A stretch of 58,330 nucleotides of DNA from Agromyces tardus (GTDB lineage: Bacteria > Actinomycetota > Actinomycetes > Actinomycetales > Microbacteriaceae), in NCBI RefSeq assembly GCF_003710805.1, contig NZ_RHHB01000018.1, positions 1-58,330 of the forward strand, given 5' to 3'. Numbering within the stretch: position 1 is the first letter of the stretch; each line of letters starts with the position of its first letter. Below the pieces are notes generated by a model. It ran no database searches, was not told where the DNA came from, and saw only the letters and a program-made list of their open reading frames with translations. Positions 24,687 to 33,522 of this stretch are shown piece after piece. Position numbers and translations under genes: made by a program.

Positions 24687-26654
24687 GTGCTCCGTACCGT
24701 CCGCGTGCTCGGCCCAGCCGTGCTCACCGCCGCCGCCCTGCTGGCGATGATCGCGGCCCTGTCGTACGGCGGGGGAGCGGAGCCGTACCCCATCCAGGAC
24801 CCGGGGCCGGTGGCCCGCTGGGGCGTTCCCGCCGCGAAGCTCTTCGTGAACCTCGGCGCCGCGGGCATGATCGGCGCCCTCGTGCTCGCGGTCTGGGCGC
24901 TCAGCCCGAAGCGACGCGAGTTCGACCTCGCGCTCGATGTGGCCGCGGCATCCGCTGCGGTGCTCACGGTCGCGAGCGCCGCGACGGGCCTGCTCACCTT
25001 CGTGCTCGTGACGGGCGTGCCGCTCGACTTCGGCGACGCGTTCGGCCAGCAGCTCGGGCAGTTCGCCACGACGATCGAACTCGGTCGTGCATGGCTCACC
25101 ACCACGCTCGTCGCCGCGGCGGTCACCGTGCTCTGCTTCGCGGTGCGCAACCACACCGCGCTCGTCTTCGTCACGGTGCTCGCCGTGGCGGCGCTCGTGC
25201 CGATGGCCCAGCAGGGCCATGCCGCGGGCACCGCGGGGCACAGCGCCGCGATCACCGCCCTGGGGCTGCACCTCGTGTTCGTCTCGGCGTGGCTCGGCGG
25301 CCTCCTGACGATCGTGATCCTGCGGAATCGGCTCGAGGGCGACCGGCTGCCGACGGTGCTCGCCCGCTACTCGACGGTGGCGCTCGTGTGCTTCATCGTG
25401 GTCGCGATCTCGGGGTACACGAGCGCGGCCCTGCGCATCGGCACGTGGAACGAGTTGGCGACGCCGTACGGCGTGCTCGTCGTGGTGAAGGTCGCCGTGC
25501 TCGTGGGACTCGGCTTCATGGGTGCGCTGCAGCGACGGGCGTTCATCGGGCGGATGTCGCGGGACGCGGCATCCGTCGCCAAGCCCTTCTGGCTGCTCGT
25601 CGTCGTGGAGCTGGCGTTCATGGGGATCGCCTCGGGAGTGGCCGCCGCCCTGGCCCGCACGGCGACGCCGGTCGCCGAGAGCCCCGGCACCATCGCCCGC
25701 ACGCCCGCCGAGATCCTCACGGGCGAGCCGCTGCCGCCGTGGCCCGACTGGTACCGCTACTTCACCGAGTGGCGCCCCGACCTGCTGTGGGTGCTCGCCT
25801 GCGGGTTCGGCATCTTCTTCTACGTCGCCGGCGTCGTGCGCCTGCACCGGCGGGGCGACCGGTGGCCCGTCTATCGCACGGTGCTGTGGGTGTCGGGGCT
25901 GCTCCTGCTCGCCTTCGTCACGAGCGGCGGCCTCAACGTCTACGAGCAGTACCTCTTCTCGGCGCACATGGGCGCGCACATGATGCTCACCATGGCCGTG
26001 CCGGTGCTGCTCGTTCCCGGCGCCCCCGTCACGCTCGCCGCGCGCGCCATCCACCCGCGCAAGGACGGCAGCCGGGGCGGCCGCGAATGGATCCTGCTCG
26101 CGGTGCACTCGAGGTTCGCGAGCATCATCGCGAACCCGATCGTGGCCGCGGTGCTGTTCGCCGGCTCGCTGTGGGTGTTCTACTTCTCGCCGCTCTTCAG
26201 GTGGACGATGCTCGACCATATCGGCCACGAGTGGATGGTCGTGCACTTCCTCATCACGGGCTACCTGTTCGTGCAGTCCCTCATCGGCATCGACCCCGTG
26301 CCGTACCGGCTGCCGTACCCGTTCCGGCTCGTGCTGCTGCTCGGCACGATGGCGTTCCACGCGTTCTTCGGACTCGCGATCATGTCGGGCACCGGGCTGC
26401 TGCTCGCCGATTGGTACGGGGCGATGGGCTGGGGCACCGACGCGCTCGCCGACCAGCAGGTCGGCGGCGGCATCGCGTGGTCGATCGGCGAGATCCCCAC
26501 GGTGGCGCTCGCGATCACCGTGGCGGTGCAGTGGTCGCGCAGCGACGCGAAGGAGTCGAAGCGCCGCGATCGGCACGCCGACCGCACGGGAGATGCCGAG
26601 CTCGAGGAGTACAACGCCCGGCTCGCGGCCCTCGCCGACCACGACCGGGTCTGA
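24687..26654 (+). CDS. CopD-CtaG fusion membrane protein (copper handling, cytochrome oxidase assembly)
   Basis: 655 residues with about fifteen hydrophobic helices. Residues about 1-335 resemble the CopD copper-resistance/import domain (for example GHAAGTAGHSAAITALGLHLVFVSAWLGG in part, with conserved His and W). Residues about 355-640 match the caa3_CtaG assembly domain, with SAHMGAHMMLTMAVPVLLVPGAP near residue 428 and HEWMVVHFLITGYLF near residue 513, whose His and Met residues are plausible copper ligands. It probably delivers copper for cytochrome oxidase. The GTG start is supported by the box just upstream. Fusions of this order are common in actinobacteria. Confidence 0.9.
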   Translation: MLRTVRVLGPAVLTAAALLAMIAALSYGGGAEPYPIQDPGPVARWGVPAAKLFVNLGAAGMIGALVLAVWALSPKRREFDLALDVAAASAAVLTVASAATGLLTFVLVTGVPLDFGDAFGQQLGQFATTIELGRAWLTTTLVAAAVTVLCFAVRNHTALVFVTVLAVAALVPMAQQGHAAGTAGHSAAITALGLHLVFVSAWLGGLLTIVILRNRLEGDRLPTVLARYSTVALVCFIVVAISGYTSAALRIGTWNELATPYGVLVVVKVAVLVGLGFMGALQRRAFIGRMSRDAASVAKPFWLLVVVELAFMGIASGVAAALARTATPVAESPGTIARTPAEILTGEPLPPWPDWYRYFTEWRPDLLWVLACGFGIFFYVAGVVRLHRRGDRWPVYRTVLWVSGLLLLAFVTSGGLNVYEQYLFSAHMGAHMMLTMAVPVLLVPGAPVTLAARAIHPRKDGSRGGREWILLAVHSRFASIIANPIVAAVLFAGSLWVFYFSPLFRWTMLDHIGHEWMVVHFLITGYLFVQSLIGIDPVPYRLPYPFRLVLLLGTMAFHAFFGLAIMSGTGLLLADWYGAMGWGTDALADQQVGGGIAWSIGEIPTVALAITVAVQWSRSDAKESKRRDRHADRTGDAELEEYNARLAALADHDRV

Positions 26655-26677
26655 CGCTCGCCCCGACCCGCCCGGCG

Positions 26678-27727
26678 CTACTTCAGCTGGATCGAGATGG
26701 AGCCGTCGGGCCTCACGGATGCGTCGAGGGCGAGGGTGAAGACGACGTCCTCCTCGTAGGTGTAGACCGTGCCGTCGAAGAGCGACTGGAGCTCGACCGT
26801 GATGTGGGCGACGCCGTCGGTCGGCGGCATCTCGAACGACGACTCGCCGGGGACGAGCGTCACCTGCGGCGATGCGTCGATGCGCCACGTCGGATCGCTC
26901 AGCACGCGGTCGTCGAGTTCGACGCCGAAGGGGCATCCGGCGGGCTGGAGCACCGCCTGCGACGCGCAGGTCTCGGACAGGAACTCGTCGACCTTGGTCT
27001 GCACGCGCTGCACGAACGTGTCGGTGGGCAGGGCGTCGACGGTCACGGCCGTGTGCGAGCCGGGCTCGACGCCCGCCGTCACATGGGTGGCCTCGAGCAG
27101 GGTGGAGTCGTAGTGGAACTCGTAGACGGCCGGCGCGATCGCGAGGTAGGGGGCCGTCTGCGAGAACGCGGTGAGCTCGTCGCCCGACTTCGTCGCCCGC
27201 GTGTCGAGCGAGAGCGTGCCGACGGTGAAGAGCGGGTTGTGCGCGGCGGTCACGTCGATGATGGCGAGGGGGCTCGTCGCGAACTCCCAGCGGTTGAGCA
27301 CGCCGTAGAGCGGTGCGATGGGGCTCACCCGGAACGAGGACTCGACGATGGCGGTGTCGAGCCGGTAGCTGACGCTGACGGTGTGGGAGCCGTCGTCCTC
27401 CGTGACGTCGCTCAGGATGCGCACGTCCTCGGGCGCCGACGCGATCACGCCCGACCGCATCATGGCCGTGGACACGTCGGCCGGCAGCCCGGCCGCCTCG
27501 AGCTCGGCGGCATCGAGCTGCACGCCCGGCGTGCTCGAGGCCGTGATGAGGTCGTCGTTCGCGATGGCCTCGAAGTACCGCTCGACGAAGCTCGACGCGC
27601 CGTAGAGGGTCTGGTTGAGGGCGCCGAGGGCCGCGAGGAACGCTCCGACGAGCACCACGGCGAGACCCGCCCACCCGGCGATGGCCGCCGGCGACAGGCG
27701 CCCACCGCGTCTGCCCGAGCTTCCCAC
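26678..27727 (-). CDS. membrane-anchored protein of unknown function
   Basis: 349 residues. A basic N-terminus (GRRGGRL) and one hydrophobic helix at about residues 15-37 are followed by a large extracytoplasmic region rich in beta-strand pattern, starting with GASSFVERYFEAIANDD (a pattern seen in DUF4878/NTF2-like extracellular domains). One cysteine pair (ETCASQ...GCPFG near residue 258-268) could form a disulfide. Family not recognised. GTG start: TAGACT lies 6 bases upstream on the coding strand, so the message is probably leaderless. It converges with the CopD-CtaG gene. Confidence 0.8.
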   Translation of the reverse strand: MGSSGRRGGRLSPAAIAGWAGLAVVLVGAFLAALGALNQTLYGASSFVERYFEAIANDDLITASSTPGVQLDAAELEAAGLPADVSTAMMRSGVIASAPEDVRILSDVTEDDGSHTVSVSYRLDTAIVESSFRVSPIAPLYGVLNRWEFATSPLAIIDVTAAHNPLFTVGTLSLDTRATKSGDELTAFSQTAPYLAIAPAVYEFHYDSTLLEATHVTAGVEPGSHTAVTVDALPTDTFVQRVQTKVDEFLSETCASQAVLQPAGCPFGVELDDRVLSDPTWRIDASPQVTLVPGESSFEMPPTDGVAHITVELQSLFDGTVYTYEEDVVFTLALDASVRPDGSISIQLK

Positions 27728-27733
27728 GCGTGA

Positions 27734-27739
27734 AGTCTA
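27734..27739 (-). promoter_or_regulatory. -10 element of a leaderless promoter for the membrane-anchored protein
   Basis: TAGACT on the minus strand, six bases before the GTG at 27727; sets the start. Confidence 0.6.
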
Positions 27740-27832
27740 TGCGGAGGCTTCCTCGGATCCGCCGATATCCCCAGCGGGGCAGTGGGTTCCACGGATGCCG
27801 CGGCGCCGGGCGAACCCCGCAGCCGGTCGGTC

Positions 27833-27838
27833 TACAGT
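27833..27838 (+). promoter_or_regulatory. -10 element upstream of the helicase gene
   Basis: TACAGT gives a leader of about 38 bases to the GTG at 27883. No good -35 seen. Confidence 0.45.
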
Positions 27839-27882
27839 GGGAGCGCCCGCCCTGCGGCATCCCCGACCGTGAAAGCCCGACC

Positions 27883-29202
27883 GTGCAGAACGTGACCCTC
27901 ACCCGCGAACAGGCCGCGGTGTACCAGGCGATCGAGCACACCCGCGAGCACGTCTTCGTCACGGGTCGCGCGGGCACGGGCAAGTCGACCCTGCTCAATC
28001 ACCTCAACTGGAACACGCAGAAGCAGATCGTGATCTGCGCGCCCACGGGTGTCGCGGCGCTCAACGTCGGCGGGCAGACGATCCACTCGCTGTTCCGGCT
28101 GCCCATCGGGGTCATCGCCGACCACGACATCGACCAGAACGATGCCGTGCGCAAGATCCTCAACGCCATGGACACCCTCGTGATCGACGAGGTGTCGATG
28201 GTCAACGCCGACCTGATGGACGCGATGGACCGCTCGCTGCGGCAGGCGCGCCAGCGCCCGCACGAGGCGTTCGGCGGGGCGCAGGTGGTGCTGTTCGGCG
28301 ATCCGTACCAGCTCGCGCCCGTGCCGGGCAGCGGCGACGAGCGCCGGTACTTCGCCGACACCTACCGTTCGATGTGGTTCTTCGACGCGAAGGTCTGGCA
28401 GGAGGCCGACCTGCGCATCTACGAACTGGGGGAGGTGCACCGCCAGCACGACGACGCCTTCAAGCACATGCTCAACGCCGTGCGGCACGGCATCGTCACC
28501 GCCGAGATCGCGGGCATGCTCAACGAGACGGGCGCCCGCCGTCCGCTGCCCGAGCACGGCGCCATCACGCTCGCCACGACGAACGACACCGTCAATCGCA
28601 TCAACCGCACCCAGCTGCACCGGCTGCCGGGCCAGTCGCAGGCCAACGAGGCCGAGGTGAACGGCGACTTCGGGGGCCGCGCGTTCCCCGCCGACGAGAC
28701 GCTCGAGCTCAAGCTCGGCGCGCAGGTCATGTTCCTGCGCAACGACACCGCGCTGGGGCCCGACGGCCAGCGCTGGGTGAACGGCACGATCGGCACGGTC
28801 ACCTCGCTGAAGCGCGAGGTGCGCGTCGAGATCGACGGCGACGAGCACGAGGTCGAACCCGTGACGTGGGAGAAGTACAAGTACTCGTGGGATCCGGGGC
28901 GCAAGAAGCTCGAGCGCCAGATCGTCGCCGAGTTCACCCAGTACCCCCTCCGGCTCGCGTGGGCGGTCACGATCCACAAGTCGCAGGGTGCGAGCTACGA
29001 CGCCGCGATCGTCGACCTCGGGTCGCGCGTGTTCAGCCCGGGGCAGACCTACGTCGCACTCAGCCGGCTCACGAGCCTCGAGGGGCTCTACCTCGCGCGG
29101 CCCCTGCGTCCGAGCGACATCATCGTCGATCGCGACGTCGAGCGCTTCATGTCGGGCGCGCAGCGCGAGATCGGCACCGCGGGCGAGGCGCACTCGGCCT
29201 GA
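27883..29202 (+). CDS. PIF1/RecD2-like superfamily 1B DNA helicase
   Basis: 439 residues. Helicase motifs in order: Walker A GRAGTGKST near residue 28, APTGVAALNVGG (Ia), VIDEVSMV (II, near residue 105), GDPYQLAPV (III), EVHRQ (IV), and in the C-terminal third AVTIHKSQGASYD and YVALSRLTS (V and VI). This is the compact, PIF1-like form without the RecBCD partners. Likely role is unwinding of DNA 5' to 3' in replication or repair. GTG at 27883 is chosen; another in-frame GTG three codons later is equally usable. The family is common as a stand-alone gene in Microbacteriaceae-like genomes. Confidence 0.9.
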   Translation: MQNVTLTREQAAVYQAIEHTREHVFVTGRAGTGKSTLLNHLNWNTQKQIVICAPTGVAALNVGGQTIHSLFRLPIGVIADHDIDQNDAVRKILNAMDTLVIDEVSMVNADLMDAMDRSLRQARQRPHEAFGGAQVVLFGDPYQLAPVPGSGDERRYFADTYRSMWFFDAKVWQEADLRIYELGEVHRQHDDAFKHMLNAVRHGIVTAEIAGMLNETGARRPLPEHGAITLATTNDTVNRINRTQLHRLPGQSQANEAEVNGDFGGRAFPADETLELKLGAQVMFLRNDTALGPDGQRWVNGTIGTVTSLKREVRVEIDGDEHEVEPVTWEKYKYSWDPGRKKLERQIVAEFTQYPLRLAWAVTIHKSQGASYDAAIVDLGSRVFSPGQTYVALSRLTSLEGLYLARPLRPSDIIVDRDVERFMSGAQREIGTAGEAHSA

Positions 29203-29243
29203 CCGGGCGGATGCCGCGGCGTGGCGCCTTCGTCGCGTGCAGT

Positions 29244-29288
29244 GGTCCCGCCGGTCCTGCCGGTCTCGCCGGTCCCGCCGGTCCAGCG
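29244..29288. repeat. five 9-base tandem repeats
   Basis: Five consecutive units of the form GGTCYYGCC (the last one GGTCCAGCG) lie just after the helicase stop, in non-coding sequence. It is low-complexity and has no visible role. Confidence 0.6.
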
Positions 29289-29320
29289 GAGCGAGGACGC
29301 CGCCGCCGGCAGCAGCGGAG

Positions 29321-29355
29321 CGGCCGGGGGCGTCGTCGCCACGCACCCCCGGCCG
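29321..29355. terminator. bidirectional terminator-like hairpin between convergent genes
   Basis: CGGCCGGGGG (29321-29330) pairs perfectly with CCCCCGGCCG (29346-29355) around a 15-base loop, between the helicase and the His-tailed membrane protein gene read from the other strand. There is no T-run on either side. Confidence 0.6.
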
Positions 29356-29366
29356 CGGTCTGGGGG

Positions 29367-29921
29367 TCAGTGCGAGTGACCCGGCTCCCCGTGCACCTCG
29401 AGCGGTGCGATGGTTCCCGGGCCACCGTGCTGGCCGTGCGGCACGGCGAGGCGTCCGGGCTCGGTCGCCGCGAGGGCGGGCGTGGCGAGCGCGGCCACGA
29501 GCGCGGCGCCGCCGGCGAGGCCGAGCAGCGACATCCGCCCGTCGATCGCGCGGCGCGGGCGGGGCTCGGCGCCGGCGGCGCGGCCCCGTCGCACCTCGAA
29601 CGCGGCCGAGAGGGCGACGGCCACGACGAACACGGATGCCGCCGCGAGCGGGAGGCCCGCGGCATCCGCCATCGCGCCCGTCGCGACGAGGAGGCCGACG
29701 ACCGCGAGCGCGCCGGCCGAGGTGGCGAGCACCGTGCGCGGAGCGACGATGCGGCCCGCGTGGAGGGACAGGACGGCCCAGCCGAGCCCGGCGACGCCGA
29801 GCCCGGCCAGGACCACCTGCGGTGCACCCCCCGCACCGGCGGCGAGGGCCGTGAGCACGAGGCCCGCGCCGAGCGCGCCGAGCATCGGCCAACTGCGGGT
29901 CATCGCCGCCAGTGCGTTCAT
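29367..29921 (-). CDS. membrane protein with His-rich tail, unknown function
   Basis: 184 residues with four to five hydrophobic helices. After a final helix ending LAATEPGRL the chain closes with HGQHGGPG...VHGEPGHSH, five histidines in the last 25 residues, which could bind a metal. I know of no named family. The ATG at 29921 has an AGGGAG site upstream that overlaps the stop of the DUF4383 gene, so the two are one operon with 10 bases between. Longer in-frame starts on the same strand are rejected because they overlap the DUF4383 gene. Confidence 0.75.
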   Translation of the reverse strand: MNALAAMTRSWPMLGALGAGLVLTALAAGAGGAPQVVLAGLGVAGLGWAVLSLHAGRIVAPRTVLATSAGALAVVGLLVATGAMADAAGLPLAAASVFVVAVALSAAFEVRRGRAAGAEPRPRRAIDGRMSLLGLAGGAALVAALATPALAATEPGRLAVPHGQHGGPGTIAPLEVHGEPGHSH

Positions 29922-29931
29922 GGCCGGCTCC

Positions 29932-30339
29932 CTAGGCCGTGGCCACGCGTGCGGAGCGCTCGGCTCCGAGACCGACACCGAGGAGCACGATGGCGCTCGC
30001 GAGGTGGAGGAAGTGATCGGCGGTGTTGAGTGCCAGGATGTTCGCCGCGGTGCCGGCCAGGAAGAACCCGACCACGCCGAGCAGCAGGTAGGCGGCACCC
30101 ACGACCGAGTTCACCGTCTTCGCGGCGGCGGCGTTCGACAGGCCCGCGATGAGCAGGGCCGCGCCGATGGCGAGGTGGGCGATGTTGTGCAGCGGGTTCA
30201 CCGCGAAGATGCCGAGCAGCAACCCGCCCTCGGTCGCGATGAAGCCGACGCCGCCCGTGACGGCGAAGCCCAGCAGGCCGACGAGCACGTAGACCGCGCC
30301 GAAGACAGTGGCGACGATGCGGTTCGGTGAGTTCTTCAT
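29932..30339 (-). CDS. DUF4383 membrane protein
   Basis: 135 residues, four hydrophobic helices. The pattern VATVFGAVYVLVGLLGFAVTG at the start (shown in part) and FAVNPLHNIAHLAIGAALL and NTADHFLHLASAIVLLGVG are typical of DUF4383, a small actinobacterial membrane family; paired His residues occur in the HNIAHL and DHFLHL helices. A strong site (GAAGGAGG) precedes ATG. It leads a two-gene operon with the His-tailed membrane protein. Family function unknown; conserved intramembrane histidines suggest haem or metal, by inference only. Confidence 0.9.
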   Translation of the reverse strand: MKNSPNRIVATVFGAVYVLVGLLGFAVTGGVGFIATEGGLLLGIFAVNPLHNIAHLAIGAALLIAGLSNAAAAKTVNSVVGAAYLLLGVVGFFLAGTAANILALNTADHFLHLASAIVLLGVGLGAERSARVATA

Positions 30340-30488
30340 GAGTGCCTCCTTCTGTGGACGCGGCGTTCGCGCCGTGCACAAGGAGGTTCGGCGCGGGAGG
30401 GACTGCGGATTGGGCGGATTCGCGGGTTTCCCCGTCCGCCATCCGACGGGGGACATCGCGGCGCCATCATCGCGACACCCGCCCGGGT

Positions 30489-30494
30489 TACAAT
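30489..30494 (+). promoter_or_regulatory. -10 element of the beta-lactamase-fold lipoprotein gene
   Basis: TACAAT, the best -10 match in this part of the window, gives a leader of about 24 bases carrying a strong ribosome binding site (TAGGGGGGC) before the GTG. Confidence 0.65.
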
Positions 30495-30523
30495 CGCAGC
30501 GGACACACGGCTAGGGGGGCACG

Positions 30524-31825
30524 GTGGCTGCACGGCAGGGATACGCTCGCGGGCGAGTGGCGGCGATCATCGTCGCGCTCTCCGGTGCGCTCGTGATGTC
30601 CGCGTGCACGGCTCCGGTCGGCTCCTCGGTCGACTACCGCCAGGTCGACGCACCGCTGCCCGACGACGTCGCCCAGCAACTCGACGACGTGCTCGCGAGC
30701 GCCGTCAGGCTGAGCGGATCGAGCGGCGGCGTCGCCGGCGTCTGGTCGCCGTGGTCGGGGAGCTGGACCGGTGCCGTGGGCACCGTGGGCTTCGACGAGG
30801 GTGCGGCGAAGGTCACGCCCGACACGGAGTTCCGGCTCACGACCGTCACCAGCGAGGTCACGTGCACCGTGCTCGCGCGGCTCGTCGACGCCGGCGTGGT
30901 GAAGTACGAGGACCAGGTCGCCGATCTCGTGCGCAGCCTGCCGGGCGTCGAGGGCATCACACTCGACCAGCTCTGCCGGAACACGTCGGGTCTCGCCGAT
31001 TACTACCCCGCACTCCGCCACGCGTTCGTCACCAACCCGGAGCGGGTCTGGCCCGTGCGGGAGCTCGTCGCGAGCGGGATGGCCGAGAAGCGCGCGGGCG
31101 CGCCGGGCACGCAGTGGTCGTACTCGCGCACGGGCGTCCTGCTGCTCGGTCTCGCCCTCGAGCAGCGCACGGGGCGCTCGATGTCCGACCTCGCGGACCA
31201 GTACGTCTTCGGCCCGCTCGGCATGGAGTCCACGACGCTGCCGTCGCCGGACGTCACCGCGAAGCCCGCCGGCGCCCTGGGCGGCTACTCCGCCAGTCCC
31301 GTGGGCGGCGGCAAGGTCGACTGCGCCGTCGTGCTCGACGTCTCGCGGCAGTCCAGCTCGATGGGGGGCGCGGCCGCCGGCGCCGTCTCGACGCTCGACG
31401 ACACGAAGCGGCTGAGCGAAGCGTTCGCCACCGGGGAGCTGCTCACCGAGGCGACGGCCCGCGACGTGTGGAACACGGTGCCGCCCGGCGCCACGTCGCC
31501 GTCGTGGTACGCGCAGGGCCTCGGCGGCATGGAGTTCGGCCCGATGCGCGGCAGCGCCGGGGAAGCTCCGGGGGCGCTGACCGCCGCGATCACCGACCCC
31601 GAGACGGGGCTCACCGTCGTGATCGCGCTGAACAACTCGAGCTCGGGCGCGGAGTTCGTTCGGCAGGTCGCCTTCGCGCTCGCATCGATCGGATCGAAGG
31701 CCCAGCCCGCGTCGGATCGCGAACTGCCGCTCGTGGAGCTGCCGTGGTCGCTCGAGCAGGCCACCGCCAACATGGAGCAACTCGCGGTGTGCCCGACCCC
31801 CGAGGAGCCCGCGGCCGAGGGCTGA
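30524..31825 (+). CDS. serine-hydrolase (beta-lactamase, PBP4) fold lipoprotein with degenerate catalytic motifs
   Basis: 433 residues. The signal peptide ends in a lipobox-like LVMSAC (Cys about residue 26). The fold is recognisable from FRLTTVTS...LARLVDAGVVKYEDQVADL, RNTSGLADY and QWSYSRTGVLLLGLALEQRTG. Each catalytic motif is altered: SxxK is TVTS (about residue 107), the YxN motif is YSR (about residue 200), and the H/KxG motif region reads RGSAG (about residue 342). It is therefore probably a non-catalytic binding protein on the cell surface. GTG start is supported by a good ribosome binding site. Converges with the YdeI-like gene. Confidence 0.85.
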   Translation: MAARQGYARGRVAAIIVALSGALVMSACTAPVGSSVDYRQVDAPLPDDVAQQLDDVLASAVRLSGSSGGVAGVWSPWSGSWTGAVGTVGFDEGAAKVTPDTEFRLTTVTSEVTCTVLARLVDAGVVKYEDQVADLVRSLPGVEGITLDQLCRNTSGLADYYPALRHAFVTNPERVWPVRELVASGMAEKRAGAPGTQWSYSRTGVLLLGLALEQRTGRSMSDLADQYVFGPLGMESTTLPSPDVTAKPAGALGGYSASPVGGGKVDCAVVLDVSRQSSSMGGAAAGAVSTLDDTKRLSEAFATGELLTEATARDVWNTVPPGATSPSWYAQGLGGMEFGPMRGSAGEAPGALTAAITDPETGLTVVIALNNSSSGAEFVRQVAFALASIGSKAQPASDRELPLVELPWSLEQATANMEQLAVCPTPEEPAAEG

Positions 31826-31846
31826 GCGACGCCTCGCGTGCCGCCG

Positions 31847-32425
31847 CTACTCGCCGACGCGCTTGCCGACCGCGGCGAGCCGCACGACCTCGGCGATGCG
31901 GCGCGCACGCGTGTCGTCGCGCCGGGCCAGCGCGATCCAGCCGAGGGCGCCCGTGCGGCTCGACGGCGTGAAGCCGTTCCAGTGCTCGCGGGCGACGGGG
32001 TCGGCGTCCAGCGCGGCGGCGAGCTCGGGCGGCTCGATCAGCTGCTCGGGGCCGTCGAGCACGCTCCAGCGGCCGTTGGCCTTCGCGCGCTCGATGGCGG
32101 CGCGTCCAGCCGGCTGCATCCGCCCCTCGCGCTCCAGCTGCGCGACCCGCCGCTTGTTGCTGGCCGCCCACGGGCTGTCAGGGCGCCGGGGCGCGAACCA
32201 GATCGCCCCGCGCTCGGCATCGAGCGTGCGCGTCTGCCCGTCGACCCACCCGTAGGCGACCGCCTCGAGGATCGAGTCCTCGTAGCTCATGCGCGGCCGC
32301 CCGGTGTGCGAGCGCCAGAACACCACCCACGCCCCCCGGCTCGTGGCGTGGTGCTCGGCGAGCCAGTCGCGCCACTCCGCAGCGGTGTCGACGTGCACGA
32401 GCTCGGCGTCGTCCATCGCACCCAT
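31847..32425 (-). CDS. YdeI/OmpD-associated family protein
   Basis: 192 residues. The family's pattern is clear: RGAWVVFWRSHTGRPRMSYEDSILEAVAYGWVDGQ in condensed form (AVAYGWVDGQ near residue 58), FAPRRPDSPWAASNKRRVAQLEREGRM near residue 77, and the C-terminal helical part with WNGFTPSSRTGALGWIALA and R-R-IAEVVRLAA. Function of the family is not known for certain. The ATG at 32425 is selected because TACGGT (32432-32437 on the minus strand) sits 6 bases upstream, so the message is probably leaderless. No membrane segments. Confidence 0.88.
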   Translation of the reverse strand: MGAMDDAELVHVDTAAEWRDWLAEHHATSRGAWVVFWRSHTGRPRMSYEDSILEAVAYGWVDGQTRTLDAERGAIWFAPRRPDSPWAASNKRRVAQLEREGRMQPAGRAAIERAKANGRWSVLDGPEQLIEPPELAAALDADPVAREHWNGFTPSSRTGALGWIALARRDDTRARRIAEVVRLAAVGKRVGE

Positions 32426-32609
32426 GCAGGCACCGTAGCGCGCACCGGCGACCCACGGGTATCGAGGCGAGCGGATGCCGCGCGGCCGGCCCCGCAACAT
32501 CCGCCGATCTCACGAGGTGAGACTTTGGGCCCTACGAGCCGTCGGACCCGGCGCGAGACTGGGCGGGATCGCGGCACCCGGGCGGATGCCGCTGCAGGGG
32601 GTGTGTCGC

Positions 32610-33446
32610 ATGTGCCGGTGGCTTGCGTACTCGGGCGAACCGCTTCGCCCATCGACGGTGATCCTCGACGCGAAGCACTCGCTCGTCGCGCAGTCGCTCG
32701 ACTCGCCGCTCGGCGCCGAGACCGTCAACGGCGACGGCTTCGGCGTCGGCTGGTACCCCGTCGGATCGGTGGCAGGCAGCATCCCGGCGACCTTCCACAG
32801 CACCGAGCCCGCCTGGAACGACGAGAACCTGCGGGAGCTCACGCGCGCCGTCGAGAGCCCGCTGTTCTTCAGCCACGTGCGGGCGGCGGCGGGCCCGCCG
32901 ATCCAGCGCACGAACTGCCACCCGTTCCGGTACGAGAACTGGCTGTTCATGCACAACGGCTTCCTCGGCGAGTTCAAGAAGATGAAGCGCGACCTGACGT
33001 TCGCGATCGACCCGTCGCTGTACCCGAGCGTGCTCGGGACGACCGACTCCGAGGTGCTGTTCCACCTCGCGCTCACCCTCGGCCTCGTCGACGACCCAGT
33101 GAAGGGCATGAACGCGGCGATCGACGAGGTGGAGCGGGTGGGGCACGAGCACGGCGTGCTCTTCCCGATGCAGGGCACGATCGCCGTGTCCGACGGCGCG
33201 ACGATCTGGGCGTTCCGCTACTCGTCGCAGGGGCGGAGCCGCACGCTCTTCCACTCGGTCGACATCCCGACGATCCGGGAGATGTACCCGGACGTGGAGC
33301 GCGTCTCGCAGTTCGGCGATCACGCGCACGTCGTGGTCTCCGAGCCGCTCAACGACCTGCCCGGCGTCTTCCACGAGGTGCCCGAGGCGACCGTGGCGAT
33401 CCTCGACCGCACCGGGTATCACCACGAGCCCTTCCGCTCCGAGTGA
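32610..33446 (+). CDS. class II glutamine amidotransferase
   Basis: 278 residues of the Ntn-hydrolase GATase-2 type. The catalytic Cys is residue 2 (MCRWLAYSG), exposed once Met is removed. The conserved NGDGFGVGWY, FSHVRAA and MHNGFLGEF (the last in the role of the Asn-Gly oxyanion motif) are in place, followed by TDSEVLFHL near residue 145. Ergothioneine EgtC belongs to this branch, but no egtB or egtD lies nearby, so the acceptor is unknown. GCAGGGGG upstream may act as ribosome binding site. A DHA2 exporter follows after 76 bases. Confidence 0.9.
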   Translation: MCRWLAYSGEPLRPSTVILDAKHSLVAQSLDSPLGAETVNGDGFGVGWYPVGSVAGSIPATFHSTEPAWNDENLRELTRAVESPLFFSHVRAAAGPPIQRTNCHPFRYENWLFMHNGFLGEFKKMKRDLTFAIDPSLYPSVLGTTDSEVLFHLALTLGLVDDPVKGMNAAIDEVERVGHEHGVLFPMQGTIAVSDGATIWAFRYSSQGRSRTLFHSVDIPTIREMYPDVERVSQFGDHAHVVVSEPLNDLPGVFHEVPEATVAILDRTGYHHEPFRSE

Positions 33447-33522
33447 CGCAGGTGGCAGCATTCGCAGTGGGGCGGGGGGCGCGCGGGTCGTGCGCGACGA
33501 TCGCACCGGAACCGGGGGCGGA

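Noticed and set aside
24504..27998. 1164-codon minus-strand frame across CopD-CtaG
   Set aside because: No motif, charged low-complexity product; the plus-strand gene has clear membrane helices and copper motifs.
29244..29288. Tandem repeats taken as a possible coding extension (Gly-Pro-Ala) of the helicase
   Set aside because: They follow the helicase stop and no start or ribosome binding site belongs to them.
32610..33446. Ergothioneine amidohydrolase EgtC
   Set aside because: No egtA, egtB, egtD or egtE beside it; only the general class II amidotransferase features are seen.
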